A stretch of DNA of 16,569 nt, taken from Akkermansiaceae bacterium UBA6138. GTDB lineage: Bacteria > Verrucomicrobiota > Verrucomicrobiia > Verrucomicrobiales > DEV007. This document shows, piece after piece, positions 8,012 to 14,974 of the stretch. The translations under genes were made by a program, and so were the position numbers. Each line of letters begins with the position of its first letter. The stretch's first letter is position 1. The stretch spans positions 77,375-93,943 of the forward strand of contig DIVG01000041.1 in assembly GCA_002422425.1 (NCBI GenBank), given 5' to 3'. The notes under the pieces are model-generated. The model saw only the letters and a list, made by a program, of their open reading frames with translations. It was not told where the DNA came from and ran no database searches.

Positions 8012-8344
8012 ATGCCCAGAGCTGCCAAGAACGAAAAAACTCCCGACGTTTCCGAAACTTCAGCGCCCGCCTTCGAAGACGCCCTCGAAAAACTTGAGGC
8101 TCTCGTTCGTGAAATGGAGTCGGACAACCTCCCGCTCGACGATCTCATCCGAAACTACGAGGAGGGCACTCGCCTCTACCACGCCTGCGAAAAAAGGCTC
8201 GATGAAGCTCAGGGGCGTATCGAAATCATTCGTAAGAAGCGTAACGGCCAACACGTATTGGAGAATTTCGGCGAGACGCCGAATCACCAGACCACCACTG
8301 AAGCCGAATCAGGCGAATCGCAGACACATGGAGAACTATTTTGA
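8012..8344 (+). CDS. xseB: exodeoxyribonuclease VII small subunit
   Basis: XseB is the small, non-catalytic subunit of exonuclease VII. The complex degrades single-stranded DNA from either end into oligonucleotides in repair, and several small helical subunits assemble on each XseA. The 110-residue product contains the family core at about residues 20-76: FEDALEKLEALVREMESDN, then LPLDDLIRNYEEGTRLYHAC, then a KRLDEAQGRIEII helix. The core is usually about 60-80 residues; here a polar tail of about 30 residues rich in Glu, Thr and Gln follows. Its last 17 bases overlap the start of dxs, so the two genes are almost certainly co-transcribed. The xseB-dxs link (often with ispA between them, absent here) is widespread in bacteria. 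xseA is not in the window. Confidence 0.93.
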   Translation: MPRAAKNEKTPDVSETSAPAFEDALEKLEALVREMESDNLPLDDLIRNYEEGTRLYHACEKRLDEAQGRIEIIRKKRNGQHVLENFGETPNHQTTTEAESGESQTHGELF

Positions 8345-10247
8345 ATTTCCCGACATTCCTACGGAGGAACTCCCCAAGGTCGATAACTCGGCGGCCTTGA
8401 AGGAGCTCTCCATGGAGGACCTCCCGAAGCTCGCCGAGAACATCCGGCGCACGCTGATCCGTTCCCTTGCCAAAACCGGCGGTCATCTCGGTCCGAACCT
8501 CGGGGTCGTCGAGCTCAGTATCGCCCTCCACCGTGTCTTCAGCACTCCCGAAGACAAATTCGTTTTTGATGTGAGTCACCAGGGCTACGTCCACAAGATG
8601 CTGACCGGCCGCTGGGACGAGATCCACACGATCCGGCAGTATGAAGGACTCAACGGCTTCCTCCTCCGCACCGAGAGCGAGCACGATTGTTATGGCGCAG
8701 GCCATGCCGGCACGGCCGTCTCGGCCGCCCTCGGGATGGCTTCGGCGCGGGATCTCCTCGGTAAAGACGACCACGTCGTTGCGGTTGCGGGCGACGCCGC
8801 CTTCACCTGCGGGCCGACCTTCGAAGCACTCAACAACATCGCCTCGGCGACGAAGCGCTTCATCCTCGTCCTCAACGACAACGAGTGGTCGATCGACCGG
8901 AACGTAGGGGCGATCGCGAAGTATTTCCATGCTCTCCAGACGAGTTCGACCTACTCGCATATTCACGAGAAAGCCGCCGAGTTTGTCGAGCGCATCGCCG
9001 GCAGGTCGGTCCGTACGATCGCACACCGGGTCGAGAGCGGTGCCAAAAATCTCCTTTTCCCGAATGTCCTCTTCGAGAAGTTCGGGATTCGTTATTATGG
9101 TCCCATCGACGGTCACGATATCGATCTTCTCGTGAAGACCTTCGACTTCCTCAAAGACCAGGACGAACCCGTCATTCTCCACATCATCACCGAAAAAGGC
9201 CGCGGCTATGAGCCGGCCAAGGCCAATCCGATGAAATTCCACGGTCTCGGGCCCTACAAGACCGAGACGGGCGAGACCCCTCCGGGCGGCGACCTCACTT
9301 TTTCCCAGCTTTACGGAACCCACCTCGGTAAGTTCGCGCTAAAAGACGACAAAATCGTCGCGGTGACCGCCGCGATGCCGAACGGCACCGGGCTCGTCGA
9401 ATTCCAAAAAGTCGTGCCCGAACGCTACTACGACGTCGGTATCGCCGAGGAACACGCGGCTCTTTTCGCGTGCGGCCAGGCGGTTCAGGGCCTGAAGCCC
9501 TTCCTCACGATTTACTCGACTTTCTTCCAGCGCGCCTACGACATGGCGGTGCACGACATCGGCATCCAAAATCTCCCGGTGCGCCTGTGCATGGACCGGG
9601 CCGGCCTCAGCGGCGATGACGGACCGACTCACCACGGTCTCTTCGACATCGGTTACATGCGCCACATCCCGAACTGGGTCCTCATGCAGGCGAAGGACGA
9701 GGATGAGTTCGTCGACATGCTCTGGACGATGGCCCACTACGAGGGCGGCCCTTCCGCGATCCGTTATCCGCGCGGAGCGGGCACGGGAGCGGTCCCCAAA
9801 GTTCAGCCGCAGTTGCTCGAAATCGGCAAGGCCGAGGTCGTCGCCGACGGGAGCGATATCGTCCTGATCGGACTGGGCAATATGTTCGAAATGGCGGAGG
9901 CGACCCGCGGCCGGCTCGAGGAAATGGGATACTCTGTGGCCCTCGTCAATCCGCGCTGGATCAAGCCACTCGACACGGCCTGTCTTGAGAAATTTGCGGC
10001 CCGGTGTCCGCTCGTGATGACCTTCGAGGATCACACCATCAGCAACGGCTTCGGCAGTGCCGTCATCGAGCATCTCAACGATGCAGGACTGAAAACTCAG
10101 GTCGAGCGCATCGGCTGGCCTGATCAGTTCATCGAGCACGGACGTCCCGACATCCTCAGAGAGAAGCACGGCCTCACCGTGGAGAACGCCGTGGCGAAAG
10201 CGCTGCGTCACCTCCCCGCGAAAAAACCGCAAGCCCTCGCGGGATAA
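8328..10247 (+). CDS. dxs: 1-deoxy-D-xylulose-5-phosphate synthase
   Basis: Dxs condenses pyruvate and glyceraldehyde 3-phosphate, with loss of CO2, to 1-deoxyxylulose 5-phosphate, the first step of the methylerythritol phosphate route to isoprenoids; it uses thiamine diphosphate and Mg2+. The ATG at 8328 (MENYFEFPD...) gives 639 residues, close to the usual 620-640, and overlaps xseB by 17 bases. Visible family motifs are GGHLGPNLGVVELSIALH, the active-site stretch FDVSHQGYVHKMLTGR, LNDNEWSID with Asn183 and Asn185, the general acid/base Glu374 in IAEEHAALFACG, and MDRAGLSGDDGPTHHG in the substrate-binding region. The transketolase C-terminal domain is complete (ending near LTVENAVAKALRH). 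Oddity: the thiamine/Mg motif usually written GDG reads GDAAFTCG at 155-162, with Ala157 in place of the second Gly, while Asp156 and the downstream Asn residues are kept. The enzyme is probably still active. Confidence 0.95.
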   Translation: MENYFEFPDIPTEELPKVDNSAALKELSMEDLPKLAENIRRTLIRSLAKTGGHLGPNLGVVELSIALHRVFSTPEDKFVFDVSHQGYVHKMLTGRWDEIHTIRQYEGLNGFLLRTESEHDCYGAGHAGTAVSAALGMASARDLLGKDDHVVAVAGDAAFTCGPTFEALNNIASATKRFILVLNDNEWSIDRNVGAIAKYFHALQTSSTYSHIHEKAAEFVERIAGRSVRTIAHRVESGAKNLLFPNVLFEKFGIRYYGPIDGHDIDLLVKTFDFLKDQDEPVILHIITEKGRGYEPAKANPMKFHGLGPYKTETGETPPGGDLTFSQLYGTHLGKFALKDDKIVAVTAAMPNGTGLVEFQKVVPERYYDVGIAEEHAALFACGQAVQGLKPFLTIYSTFFQRAYDMAVHDIGIQNLPVRLCMDRAGLSGDDGPTHHGLFDIGYMRHIPNWVLMQAKDEDEFVDMLWTMAHYEGGPSAIRYPRGAGTGAVPKVQPQLLEIGKAEVVADGSDIVLIGLGNMFEMAEATRGRLEEMGYSVALVNPRWIKPLDTACLEKFAARCPLVMTFEDHTISNGFGSAVIEHLNDAGLKTQVERIGWPDQFIEHGRPDILREKHGLTVENAVAKALRHLPAKKPQALAG

Positions 10248-10285
10248 GAATCCCCTCCCTTCACTTAACCATAACGGCGCGCGTC

Positions 10286-10304
10286 GCGGGGACACCAGCC
10301 CCGC
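10286..10304. terminator. GC-rich hairpin between convergent dxs and chrA
   Basis: GCGGGG (10286-10291) and CCCCGC (10299-10304) pair perfectly around a 7-base ACACCAG loop. It sits 38 bases after the dxs stop and one base past the chrA stop on the other strand, so it could serve both convergent genes. Neither side has a T-run, which makes classical intrinsic termination doubtful. Confidence 0.4.
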
Positions 10305-10305
10305 C

Positions 10306-11646
10306 TCAGACGAAGGCTCCGACGAGGGCACATCCCCCGAGGACGGGCAGCAGCCCGATCTTAAACCGGTGCAGGGCGAGAAAGGCGAAAAAAGAAAGCA
10401 GTGCGACAGACCAGTCAGGGCTCCCGTCCGACCCGCCGGGCCACAGGGCATGGCGGGCGAAGTGCACCGCAAGGTTTAGAATAACCCCGACGACGGCGGC
10501 GGTGACGGCAGTCATCGCGGCGCTAAGGCCACGGTTCTCCCCCATCCGCTCAACATGCGGTGCCCCGAGGAAGACAAATAGAAAACAAGGCACGAAGGTC
10601 ACCCAGGTCGTGATCAAAGCCCCGAGAGTCGCCGCCGTCAGGGGCGTGAGCTCTCCCGGATGCTGCCACCCCCCGACAAACCCGACGAATTGCAGCACCA
10701 TGATAAGCGGCCCGGGAGTAGTCTCAGCCAAAGCAAGCCCGGACATCATCTGCGGGTGGGTGAGCCACTGATAATTCTCCACCGCCTGCTGGGCGACATA
10801 TGGCAGCACCGCATAGGCCCCGCCAAAGGTCACGAGGGCGGCCTTGCTGAAAAAAATCCCCTGCCGCACCGCAGTACTTTCCCATCCCAGCCAGAGTCCG
10901 ACCCCGAGGACCGGCAGCACCCAAAGGGTCAGAGACGCGGCAATAACCCGCAGCGAACGCCTGCGAACCGCCGACGGAGCGGGACTCAGCACCACCCCGG
11001 GAAGATCAGTCATCCCGTCCGCCGATACCGCCGGGTGAACGCTACCGGCACCGGGAAAAGCCACCGGGTAAAATCGATTTCCGACCCAACCGACCGCGGC
11101 AGCCGCCAGGATGATAACGACGAAGGAAATCCCGAAAAAATGGATTGCGACAAAGGACAGCGTCGCCACCACCCAGAGCATGCTGCTCCGCAGCGCTCTT
11201 TTCCCGATGCGCAGCATGGCCTCGGCTACAACCGCAATGACGGCGGCAAGGAGACCGTGAAAAATCGCCGCAAGCCAGGGCAGATGCCCGCCCGCCATGA
11301 AGAGCCAGCTGAGCGCAAAAAGGATAAAAACCGATGGCAGGACAAACCAGACCCCGGCTGCAATTCCCCCCTTTGCTCCGTGCAGACGCCATCCCAGGTA
11401 AGTGGCAAGCTGCTGCGCCTCGGGCCCGGGGAGGAGCATACAAAAATTCAGGGCATGGAGAAAATGGGCGTCGCTGATCCAACGCCTTTTATCGACCAGC
11501 TCGCGGTGCATGATCGCGATCTGCCCGGCAGGCCCCCCGAAACTGATAAATCCCAGTTTGATCCAGAATCGCAACGCCTCCCCGAAGGCGGGATAACCCT
11601 CTGATTCAGGGATCCCCCCCCTGGAGTCGTTAAGATCGTGATCCAT
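10306..11646 (-). CDS. chrA: ChrA-type (CHR family) chromate/anion transporter
   Basis: A 446-residue inner-membrane protein of the long, two-domain CHR type. Characterised members extrude chromate by proton-driven antiport and give chromate tolerance; many others are untested and may carry other oxyanions. The protein is an internal duplication. The first CHR signature, KLGFISFGGPAGQIAIMH, lies at 30-47 and is followed by LLPGPEAQQLATYLGWRLHG (71-90). The matching second-half signature is ALVTFGGAYAVLPYV (270-284), followed by LALAETTPGPLIMVLQF (304-320). Ten or so hydrophobic helices are visible, with a polar, Pro-rich linker at about 193-232 between halves. The ATG start at 11646 is 21 bases after the stop of the upstream BFN gene, which points to one transcript. 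No chrB-type regulator is adjacent, so regulation by chromate cannot be inferred. Confidence 0.9.
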   Translation of the reverse strand: MDHDLNDSRGGIPESEGYPAFGEALRFWIKLGFISFGGPAGQIAIMHRELVDKRRWISDAHFLHALNFCMLLPGPEAQQLATYLGWRLHGAKGGIAAGVWFVLPSVFILFALSWLFMAGGHLPWLAAIFHGLLAAVIAVVAEAMLRIGKRALRSSMLWVVATLSFVAIHFFGISFVVIILAAAAVGWVGNRFYPVAFPGAGSVHPAVSADGMTDLPGVVLSPAPSAVRRRSLRVIAASLTLWVLPVLGVGLWLGWESTAVRQGIFFSKAALVTFGGAYAVLPYVAQQAVENYQWLTHPQMMSGLALAETTPGPLIMVLQFVGFVGGWQHPGELTPLTAATLGALITTWVTFVPCFLFVFLGAPHVERMGENRGLSAAMTAVTAAVVGVILNLAVHFARHALWPGGSDGSPDWSVALLSFFAFLALHRFKIGLLPVLGGCALVGAFV

Positions 11647-11667
11647 TCGGGGAGCATACGGGGAGCC

Positions 11668-12144
11668 TCAGAACCCGGGGAAAGCATCGTCCTTCTCGCC
11701 TCCGGCATCCTGCATCTTCTTCAGCACTATAGACATATCCTCGACCGCCTCCCAGACATGCGATGCGACGTAAATGGGGGCCGCCGCCTGCACGGCGAGG
11801 GCAATCGAATCACTCGGGCGGGCATCGATCTCGATGATTTTTCGTTCTTCGAGCTCATTTTCGGCCACAATGATAAGCCTGGCAAAAAATACCGTGTCCG
11901 TAAAATCATTGATCACGACACGCTCCACCTGCGCTCCCAGGGCGGTGAGAACGTCGGCAAAGAGATCGTGCGTTTGTGGCCGCGGTTTCGGAGTGCCGTG
12001 GAGGAACATATTGATCGCCGACCCGACGGAGTGATCGACGTAAATCACAAAAATCTTGTCCGCATTTCCGAGAAAGACGGCTGAACCCGCGCTTGTCGCG
12101 AGGACATTTTTCACTTCAACTTGAACGACCGATTTATCCATCAT
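11668..12144 (-). CDS. bifunctional nuclease (BFN/DUF151) domain protein
   Basis: A 158-residue cytoplasmic protein of the BFN (DUF151) family. A few members have reported DNase and RNase activity; in bacteria the role is mostly unknown. The core is recognised by VEVKNVLATSAGSAVFLGN near the start, the strands IFVIYVDHSVGSAI (31-44), and the diagnostic run IIEIDARPSDSIALAVQAA (103-121), followed by IYVASHVWE. The C-terminus after residue 135 is charged and ends in DAGGEKDDAFPGF. The gene begins with two consecutive ATG codons (12144 and 12141). The partial Shine-Dalgarno AGGT lies 4 and 7 bases before them, so the second ATG has the better spacing. It lies 46 bases after the gamma-CA-like gene and 21 bases before chrA on the same strand. 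Confidence 0.9.
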   Translation of the reverse strand: MMDKSVVQVEVKNVLATSAGSAVFLGNADKIFVIYVDHSVGSAINMFLHGTPKPRPQTHDLFADVLTALGAQVERVVINDFTDTVFFARLIIVAENELEERKIIEIDARPSDSIALAVQAAAPIYVASHVWEAVEDMSIVLKKMQDAGGEKDDAFPGF

Positions 12145-12190
12145 TTACCTGACTGTTTACTATGGCGATCATTTCTCTTATCGCAAATAC

Positions 12191-12760
12191 TCAGTCCCTT
12201 ATTCCGCCGTTCACAGAATCTGTCACGGAGGAAGCGCCTTCATGGTAAGCGCGGTGTTCTTCAGAAACGGCGATATATTTCTCGGCCCAGAGACGAATCC
12301 CGCGCTGCTCTTCGAGCGGGAGAGTCCGGACCAAACGGGCCGGCGAGCCCATCACGAGCGATCCCGGCGGGATCTTCATCCCGCGCGGGATAAGGCTTCC
12401 CGCCCCCACGATGCTTCGGGCCCCAATCCGGGCACCATCCATAACGATGGCCCCCATTCCGACGAGTACTTCGTCCTCCACTTCACAGGCGTGAAGCAGC
12501 GCACGATGACCGACCGTGACATATGAGCCCACCGTAGCCCCGATTTCACTCGCGAGGTGAATGACAGAGCCATCCTGAATGTTGGTTCCTTCACCGATCC
12601 TAATACGCTGAATGTCCGCACGCAGAACGCACTGATACCAGACACTCGAAAGATCACCGAGAGTGACGTCACCAAGCACCACCGCTCCCGGCGCGACAAA
12701 GGCCCGGGGATGGAGGCGGGAAGGATTGCGGAGGTGAGTGCAGACGGGGATAGTGTTCAT
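12191..12760 (-). CDS. gamma-carbonic-anhydrase-like left-handed beta-helix protein
   Basis: A 189-residue hexapeptide-repeat protein of the gamma carbonic anhydrase family (YrdA/PaaY/CaiE-like), which forms trimers that bind a metal between subunits. Repeated [IV]-G-x4 turns run from about residue 19 to 145 and build the left-handed beta-helix. A C-terminal helix follows (LEEQRGIRLWAEKYIAVSEEH). The three expected metal ligands are present: His68 in GSVIHL, and His85 and His90 in VGHRALLH. The conserved Arg48-Asp49 in LRAD and Gln62-Asp63 in NIQDG are also kept. The acidic proton-shuttle loop of the archaeal enzyme Cam appears absent, as in YrdA-type proteins, many of which show little or no anhydrase activity in vitro; activity is therefore uncertain. 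It is first in an apparent minus-strand operon with the BFN and chrA genes. No Shine-Dalgarno sequence precedes the ATG. Confidence 0.92.
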   Translation of the reverse strand: MNTIPVCTHLRNPSRLHPRAFVAPGAVVLGDVTLGDLSSVWYQCVLRADIQRIRIGEGTNIQDGSVIHLASEIGATVGSYVTVGHRALLHACEVEDEVLVGMGAIVMDGARIGARSIVGAGSLIPRGMKIPPGSLVMGSPARLVRTLPLEEQRGIRLWAEKYIAVSEEHRAYHEGASSVTDSVNGGIRD

Positions 12761-12810
12761 GTTAGGGCTGAAAAATCGGCTTCAGAGCAGGTTTTAAACG
12801 CACAAAAACG

Positions 12811-12852
12811 TTGAAATTTAAGCTTGCCAAATAAAATTCTTGTTAGTAGTAA
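12811..12852 (+). promoter_or_regulatory. candidate promoter(s) for the HU gene
   Basis: This AT-rich stretch in the divergent spacer holds two plausible sigma-70-like pairs on the plus strand. One is TTGAAA (12811-12816) with TAAAAT (12832-12837) at a short 15-base spacing; the other is TTGCCA (12824-12829) with TAGTAA (12847-12852) at 17 bases. Either would give a leader of roughly 95-110 bases before the HU start. The promoter for the divergent gamma-CA operon must lie in the same 195-base spacer but I cannot place it. Confidence 0.35.
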
Positions 12853-12875
12853 GTGGGTTATCAGAAGCTTAATCC

Positions 12876-12907
12876 GTTGATTTACGGCGGTTTCACGGTG
12901 AATCGAT
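12876..12907 (+). promoter_or_regulatory. possible leader hairpin upstream of the HU gene
   Basis: GTTGATTTAC (12876-12885) can pair with GTGAATCGAT (12898-12907) over 10 bp, three of them G-U, around a 12-base loop. If transcription starts in the promoter region proposed above, this lies in the 5' leader, about 50 bases before the HU start. It could be chance in an AT-rich spacer. Confidence 0.25.
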
Positions 12908-12955
12908 CGCAAAAAACGGCTTTACTTACCTTCTGACTCAAACTACAAATTCGTG

Positions 12956-13231
12956 ATGAACAAGGGAGAACTTATTGAAGCAGTCCAGAAATCGCTTGGT
13001 GAAGAGACCACCAAAAAAGCGGCCGAAGAAGCAGTGAAAGCTGTTCTCGAATCCATCGCCAAAGGCGTCAAGAAGGATGGCAGCGTCCAGCTTCTCGGCT
13101 TCGGCACCTTTGAGGTCCGCAAGCGAGCAGCACGCAGCGGTCGCAATCCGAAGACCGGCGAGACCATCAAGATCAAGGCATCCAAGACCGTCGGCTTCAA
13201 GCCTTCGTCCGCTCTCAAGGGCTCGCTCTAA
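12956..13231 (+). CDS. hup: HU-family nucleoid DNA-binding protein
   Basis: HU is a small basic dimer that bends and compacts DNA and assists replication, recombination and transcription. The ATG at 12956 gives 91 residues, the standard HU length; a GTG directly before it (12953) adds one residue and is less likely. Sequence evidence: the N-terminal helices MNKGELIEAVQKSLGE and AAEEAVKAVLESIAKGV, the turn VQLLGFGTFEVRKRAAR, the DNA-intercalating arm tip GRNPKTGE, and the C-terminal VGFKPSSALK. It lacks the features that separate IHF subunits from HU with certainty, so the HU call is preferred. The gene stands alone, with its own AT-rich upstream region and a strong terminator 31 bases after the stop, and is presumably highly expressed. 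No Shine-Dalgarno sequence is visible, which is unusual for such a gene. Confidence 0.95.
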   Translation: MNKGELIEAVQKSLGEETTKKAAEEAVKAVLESIAKGVKKDGSVQLLGFGTFEVRKRAARSGRNPKTGETIKIKASKTVGFKPSSALKGSL

Positions 13232-13262
13232 GAGAGACGGGATTCCTGCCAATCACCTAATT

Positions 13263-13293
13263 AAGCGCAGCAGTTTTCTGCTGCGCTTTTTTT
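13263..13293 (+). terminator. intrinsic (Rho-independent) terminator of the HU gene
   Basis: AAGCGCAGCAG (13263-13273) and CTGCTGCGCTT (13278-13288) form a perfect 11-bp GC-rich stem with a TTTT loop, running into seven consecutive T bases (13287-13293). This is the strongest terminator in the window and ends the HU transcript. The A residues before the stem could also help terminate the converging minus-strand gene. Confidence 0.93.
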
Positions 13294-13323
13294 GCGCCCC
13301 CTCACTTCGCACCGAAGGACTGC

Positions 13324-13686
13324 TTAGACAGATTTGTCGATTTCTTTCAACGGCACAGGGATCGCCTCGCAGCTCCTGCGCCAGCCGGGGAAGTTCCACT
13401 GATTTGGAAAGCCGGAGCACTGATCTGGCTTCACGGCCTGAATACGGCAATCAATCCCGTCGAGAAAGACGCACTCATGATTGGGCTTTTCAATCAGGGT
13501 CAGACCACTTCGATTGAGACGCAGATCGGTGTAGTCGGCAATAAAGTCGTGGAGGCTCATTCCCAGAAAGGCGGAAATGCGATCCAACTCGGGATCCGAC
13601 AGAGGCACTTCTCCCGGCCACCGGCAGCAGTTTCCACAGCGCTGACAGGCGTAATGCACGCCCTCTTCCATATCGTAGACACTCAC
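13324..13686 (-). CDS. YkgJ-type cysteine-cluster (CxxCxxCC) protein
   Basis: A 120-residue small cytoplasmic protein of the YkgJ/UPF0153 family, thought to bind zinc or an iron-sulfur cluster; its role is not established. Eight cysteines are visible: the diagnostic cluster CQRCGNCC (Cys14, 17, 20, 21), then Cys72 in ECVFLDG, Cys80 in DCRIQAVKPDQC with Cys90, and Cys106 in RRSCEA. The middle part LSDPELDRISAFLGMSLHDF is also typical of the family, and ECVFLDG followed by CRIQAVKPDQCSGFP is the usual second half. The start is uncertain: GTG at 13686 gives 120 residues and an in-frame ATG at 13671 gives 115; neither has a Shine-Dalgarno sequence. It converges with HU and diverges from mreB, 213 bases away, so it appears to be a single-gene transcript. 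Confidence 0.87.
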   Translation of the reverse strand: MSVYDMEEGVHYACQRCGNCCRWPGEVPLSDPELDRISAFLGMSLHDFIADYTDLRLNRSGLTLIEKPNHECVFLDGIDCRIQAVKPDQCSGFPNQWNFPGWRRSCEAIPVPLKEIDKSV

Positions 13687-13802
13687 CAGGCGAAGATGGA
13701 CGATTTACCGCCCGAACGCACCTGCCAATCCGGTTCAAGCGAAAGAAAAACGCTTCCCCACCTTTTTCCGTCCGAACGACGGACCGGGCTGGCAAAGGAG
13801 AA

Positions 13803-13856
13803 TTAACTGTGTTATATTTACGGTTTTTAATATCAATTCTTGTAGAGCCTGATATT
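13803..13856 (+). promoter_or_regulatory. candidate mreB operon promoter with overlapping inverted repeat
   Basis: TTAACT (13803-13808) and TTTAAT (13826-13831) are separated by 17 bases and match sigma-70 -35 and -10 boxes at 4 of 6 and 5 of 6 positions. The surrounding 60 bases are strikingly AT-rich for this genome. A perfect inverted repeat, AATATCA (13829-13835) and TGATATT (13850-13856) with a 14-base spacer, overlaps the -10 box and the expected start of transcription, so a repressor site or leader hairpin is possible. The resulting leader would be about 60 bases long. Confidence 0.45.
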
Positions 13857-13934
13857 TTTGAATTATTCTTGCGGCTTCCTGATCCCTGTATCAATCGTCA
13901 TGATCGGCAAACTTATCGGTATTTTCTCCAGTGA
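13809..13934 (+). CDS. possible 41-codon leader ORF overlapping the mreB start
   Basis: A GTG at 13809 lies 8 bases after AAGGAG (13795-13800), the best-placed Shine-Dalgarno sequence in the window. It opens 41 codons ending at TGA 13932-13934, in a different frame from mreB and overlapping its first 35 bases. The predicted peptide starts hydrophobic (MLYLRFLISILVEPDIFEL) and ends polar and aromatic. I do not recognise it. It conflicts with the promoter proposed at 13803-13831, because a transcript from that promoter would start after the GTG; it would need an upstream promoter, which I did not find. It may be chance. Confidence 0.18.
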   Translation: MLYLRFLISILVEPDIFELFLRLPDPCINRHDRQTYRYFLQ

Positions 13935-14931
13935 CATCGGGATCGATCTCGGTACGGCGAACACTCTGGTCTATGTGAGGGATCACGGGATCGTTCTCAG
14001 GGAGCCGTCCGTCGTCGCCGTTAAAGCGGGCACCAATCTCGTCCTCGCTGTCGGTGACGACGCCAAGCGCATGCTCGGCCGCACGCCGGGTAACATCGTC
14101 GCGATCCGCCCGCTGCGCGATGGGGTTATTGCTGATTATGAGGTCACCGAGGCGATGCTGCGACACTTCATTCGCAAGGTGCACAACCGCCGTAACTGGG
14201 TCCGGCCCCGCCTCATCATCGCGGTCCCCTCGGGTATCACGGAATTGGAGAAGCGCGCCGTGAACGAGTCTGCCGCCGCCGCAGGAGCGCGCGAAGTCCA
14301 CCTTATCGAAGAGGCCATGGCTGCCGCCATCGGTGTCGGCTTACCGGTGCAGGAGGCAGCGGCGAATATGATTGTTGATATCGGAGGCGGGACCACCGAA
14401 ATCGCCATCATCTCCCTCTCAGGACTCGTCTACAGCCGCAGCGTTCGCGTCGCCGGCGATGAACTCGACGAGTCGATCATGAACTACATGAGACGGGCCT
14501 ACAGTCTCATGATTGGCGAGCGCACCGCCGAGGAGATCAAAATCCGCATGGGCTCGGCCTATCCCCAGCCGAAGGAAACCTCGGTGGAGGTCAAAGGCCG
14601 CGATCTCATTGCCGGCCTGCCGCGGACAATCAAGGTTACTTCCACCGAAATCCGTGAAGCGCTCATGGAGCCGCTCCGCATCATCATTGAGTCGATTCGG
14701 GTCACGCTGGAGCGCTGCCCTCCCGAACTCGCCGCCGATCTCGTTGATCGGGGTATTGTTCTTGTCGGCGGAGGGGCTCTCCTCAAAGGGATCGACCAGC
14801 TGATCTCTGAAGAAACCGGTCTGCCTGTTCACGTGGCTGACGACCCGCTCAGTGCCGTGGCGGAAGGTACTGGAAAACTCCTTAATGAGCTCGATCTTCT
14901 GAAAAAAGTCGCCCATCCCGGGCGTCAGTGA
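13900..14931 (+). CDS. mreB: rod shape-determining protein MreB
   Basis: MreB is the bacterial actin homologue that polymerises under the inner membrane and directs the cell-wall elongation machinery. The ATG at 13900 gives 343 residues (MIGKLIGIFSSDIGIDL...), the standard length; a TTG at 13858 would add an unneeded 14 residues. Actin-fold motifs are all present: phosphate-1 loop DIGIDLGTANTLVYV (12-26), VPSGITELEKRA (109-120), LIEEAMAAAIG with the catalytic-type Glu (135-145), phosphate-2 loop MIVDIGGGTTEIAII (157-171), and the adenosine motif GIVLVGGGALLKGID (285-299). The short N-terminal stretch with Ile and Leu side chains may serve as the membrane-binding helix. It is the first gene of the mreBCD-PBP2 cluster, followed by mreC after 43 bases. 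No Shine-Dalgarno sequence precedes the ATG. Confidence 0.97.
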   Translation: MIGKLIGIFSSDIGIDLGTANTLVYVRDHGIVLREPSVVAVKAGTNLVLAVGDDAKRMLGRTPGNIVAIRPLRDGVIADYEVTEAMLRHFIRKVHNRRNWVRPRLIIAVPSGITELEKRAVNESAAAAGAREVHLIEEAMAAAIGVGLPVQEAAANMIVDIGGGTTEIAIISLSGLVYSRSVRVAGDELDESIMNYMRRAYSLMIGERTAEEIKIRMGSAYPQPKETSVEVKGRDLIAGLPRTIKVTSTEIREALMEPLRIIIESIRVTLERCPPELAADLVDRGIVLVGGGALLKGIDQLISEETGLPVHVADDPLSAVAEGTGKLLNELDLLKKVAHPGRQ

Positions 14932-14974
14932 TCTGCGCGAGAGGCCCCCATTTTGCGACTTCACACGATCCGCC

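Noticed and set aside
8226..10472. Two long minus-strand frames (365 and 377 codons) opposite dxs
   Set aside because: Both mirror the codon structure of dxs and show no family motif; dxs on the plus strand is unambiguous.
10306..11646. Acquired chromate-resistance island
   Set aside because: No transposase, integrase, chrB, direct repeats or shift in base composition is seen around chrA, and its neighbours look like ordinary chromosomal genes.
13700..13790. Small inverted repeats (AAGCG...CGCTT and GTCCG...CGGAC) upstream of mreB
   Set aside because: Stems of only 5 bp with no loop, T-run or conservation evidence are expected by chance in a spacer of this length.
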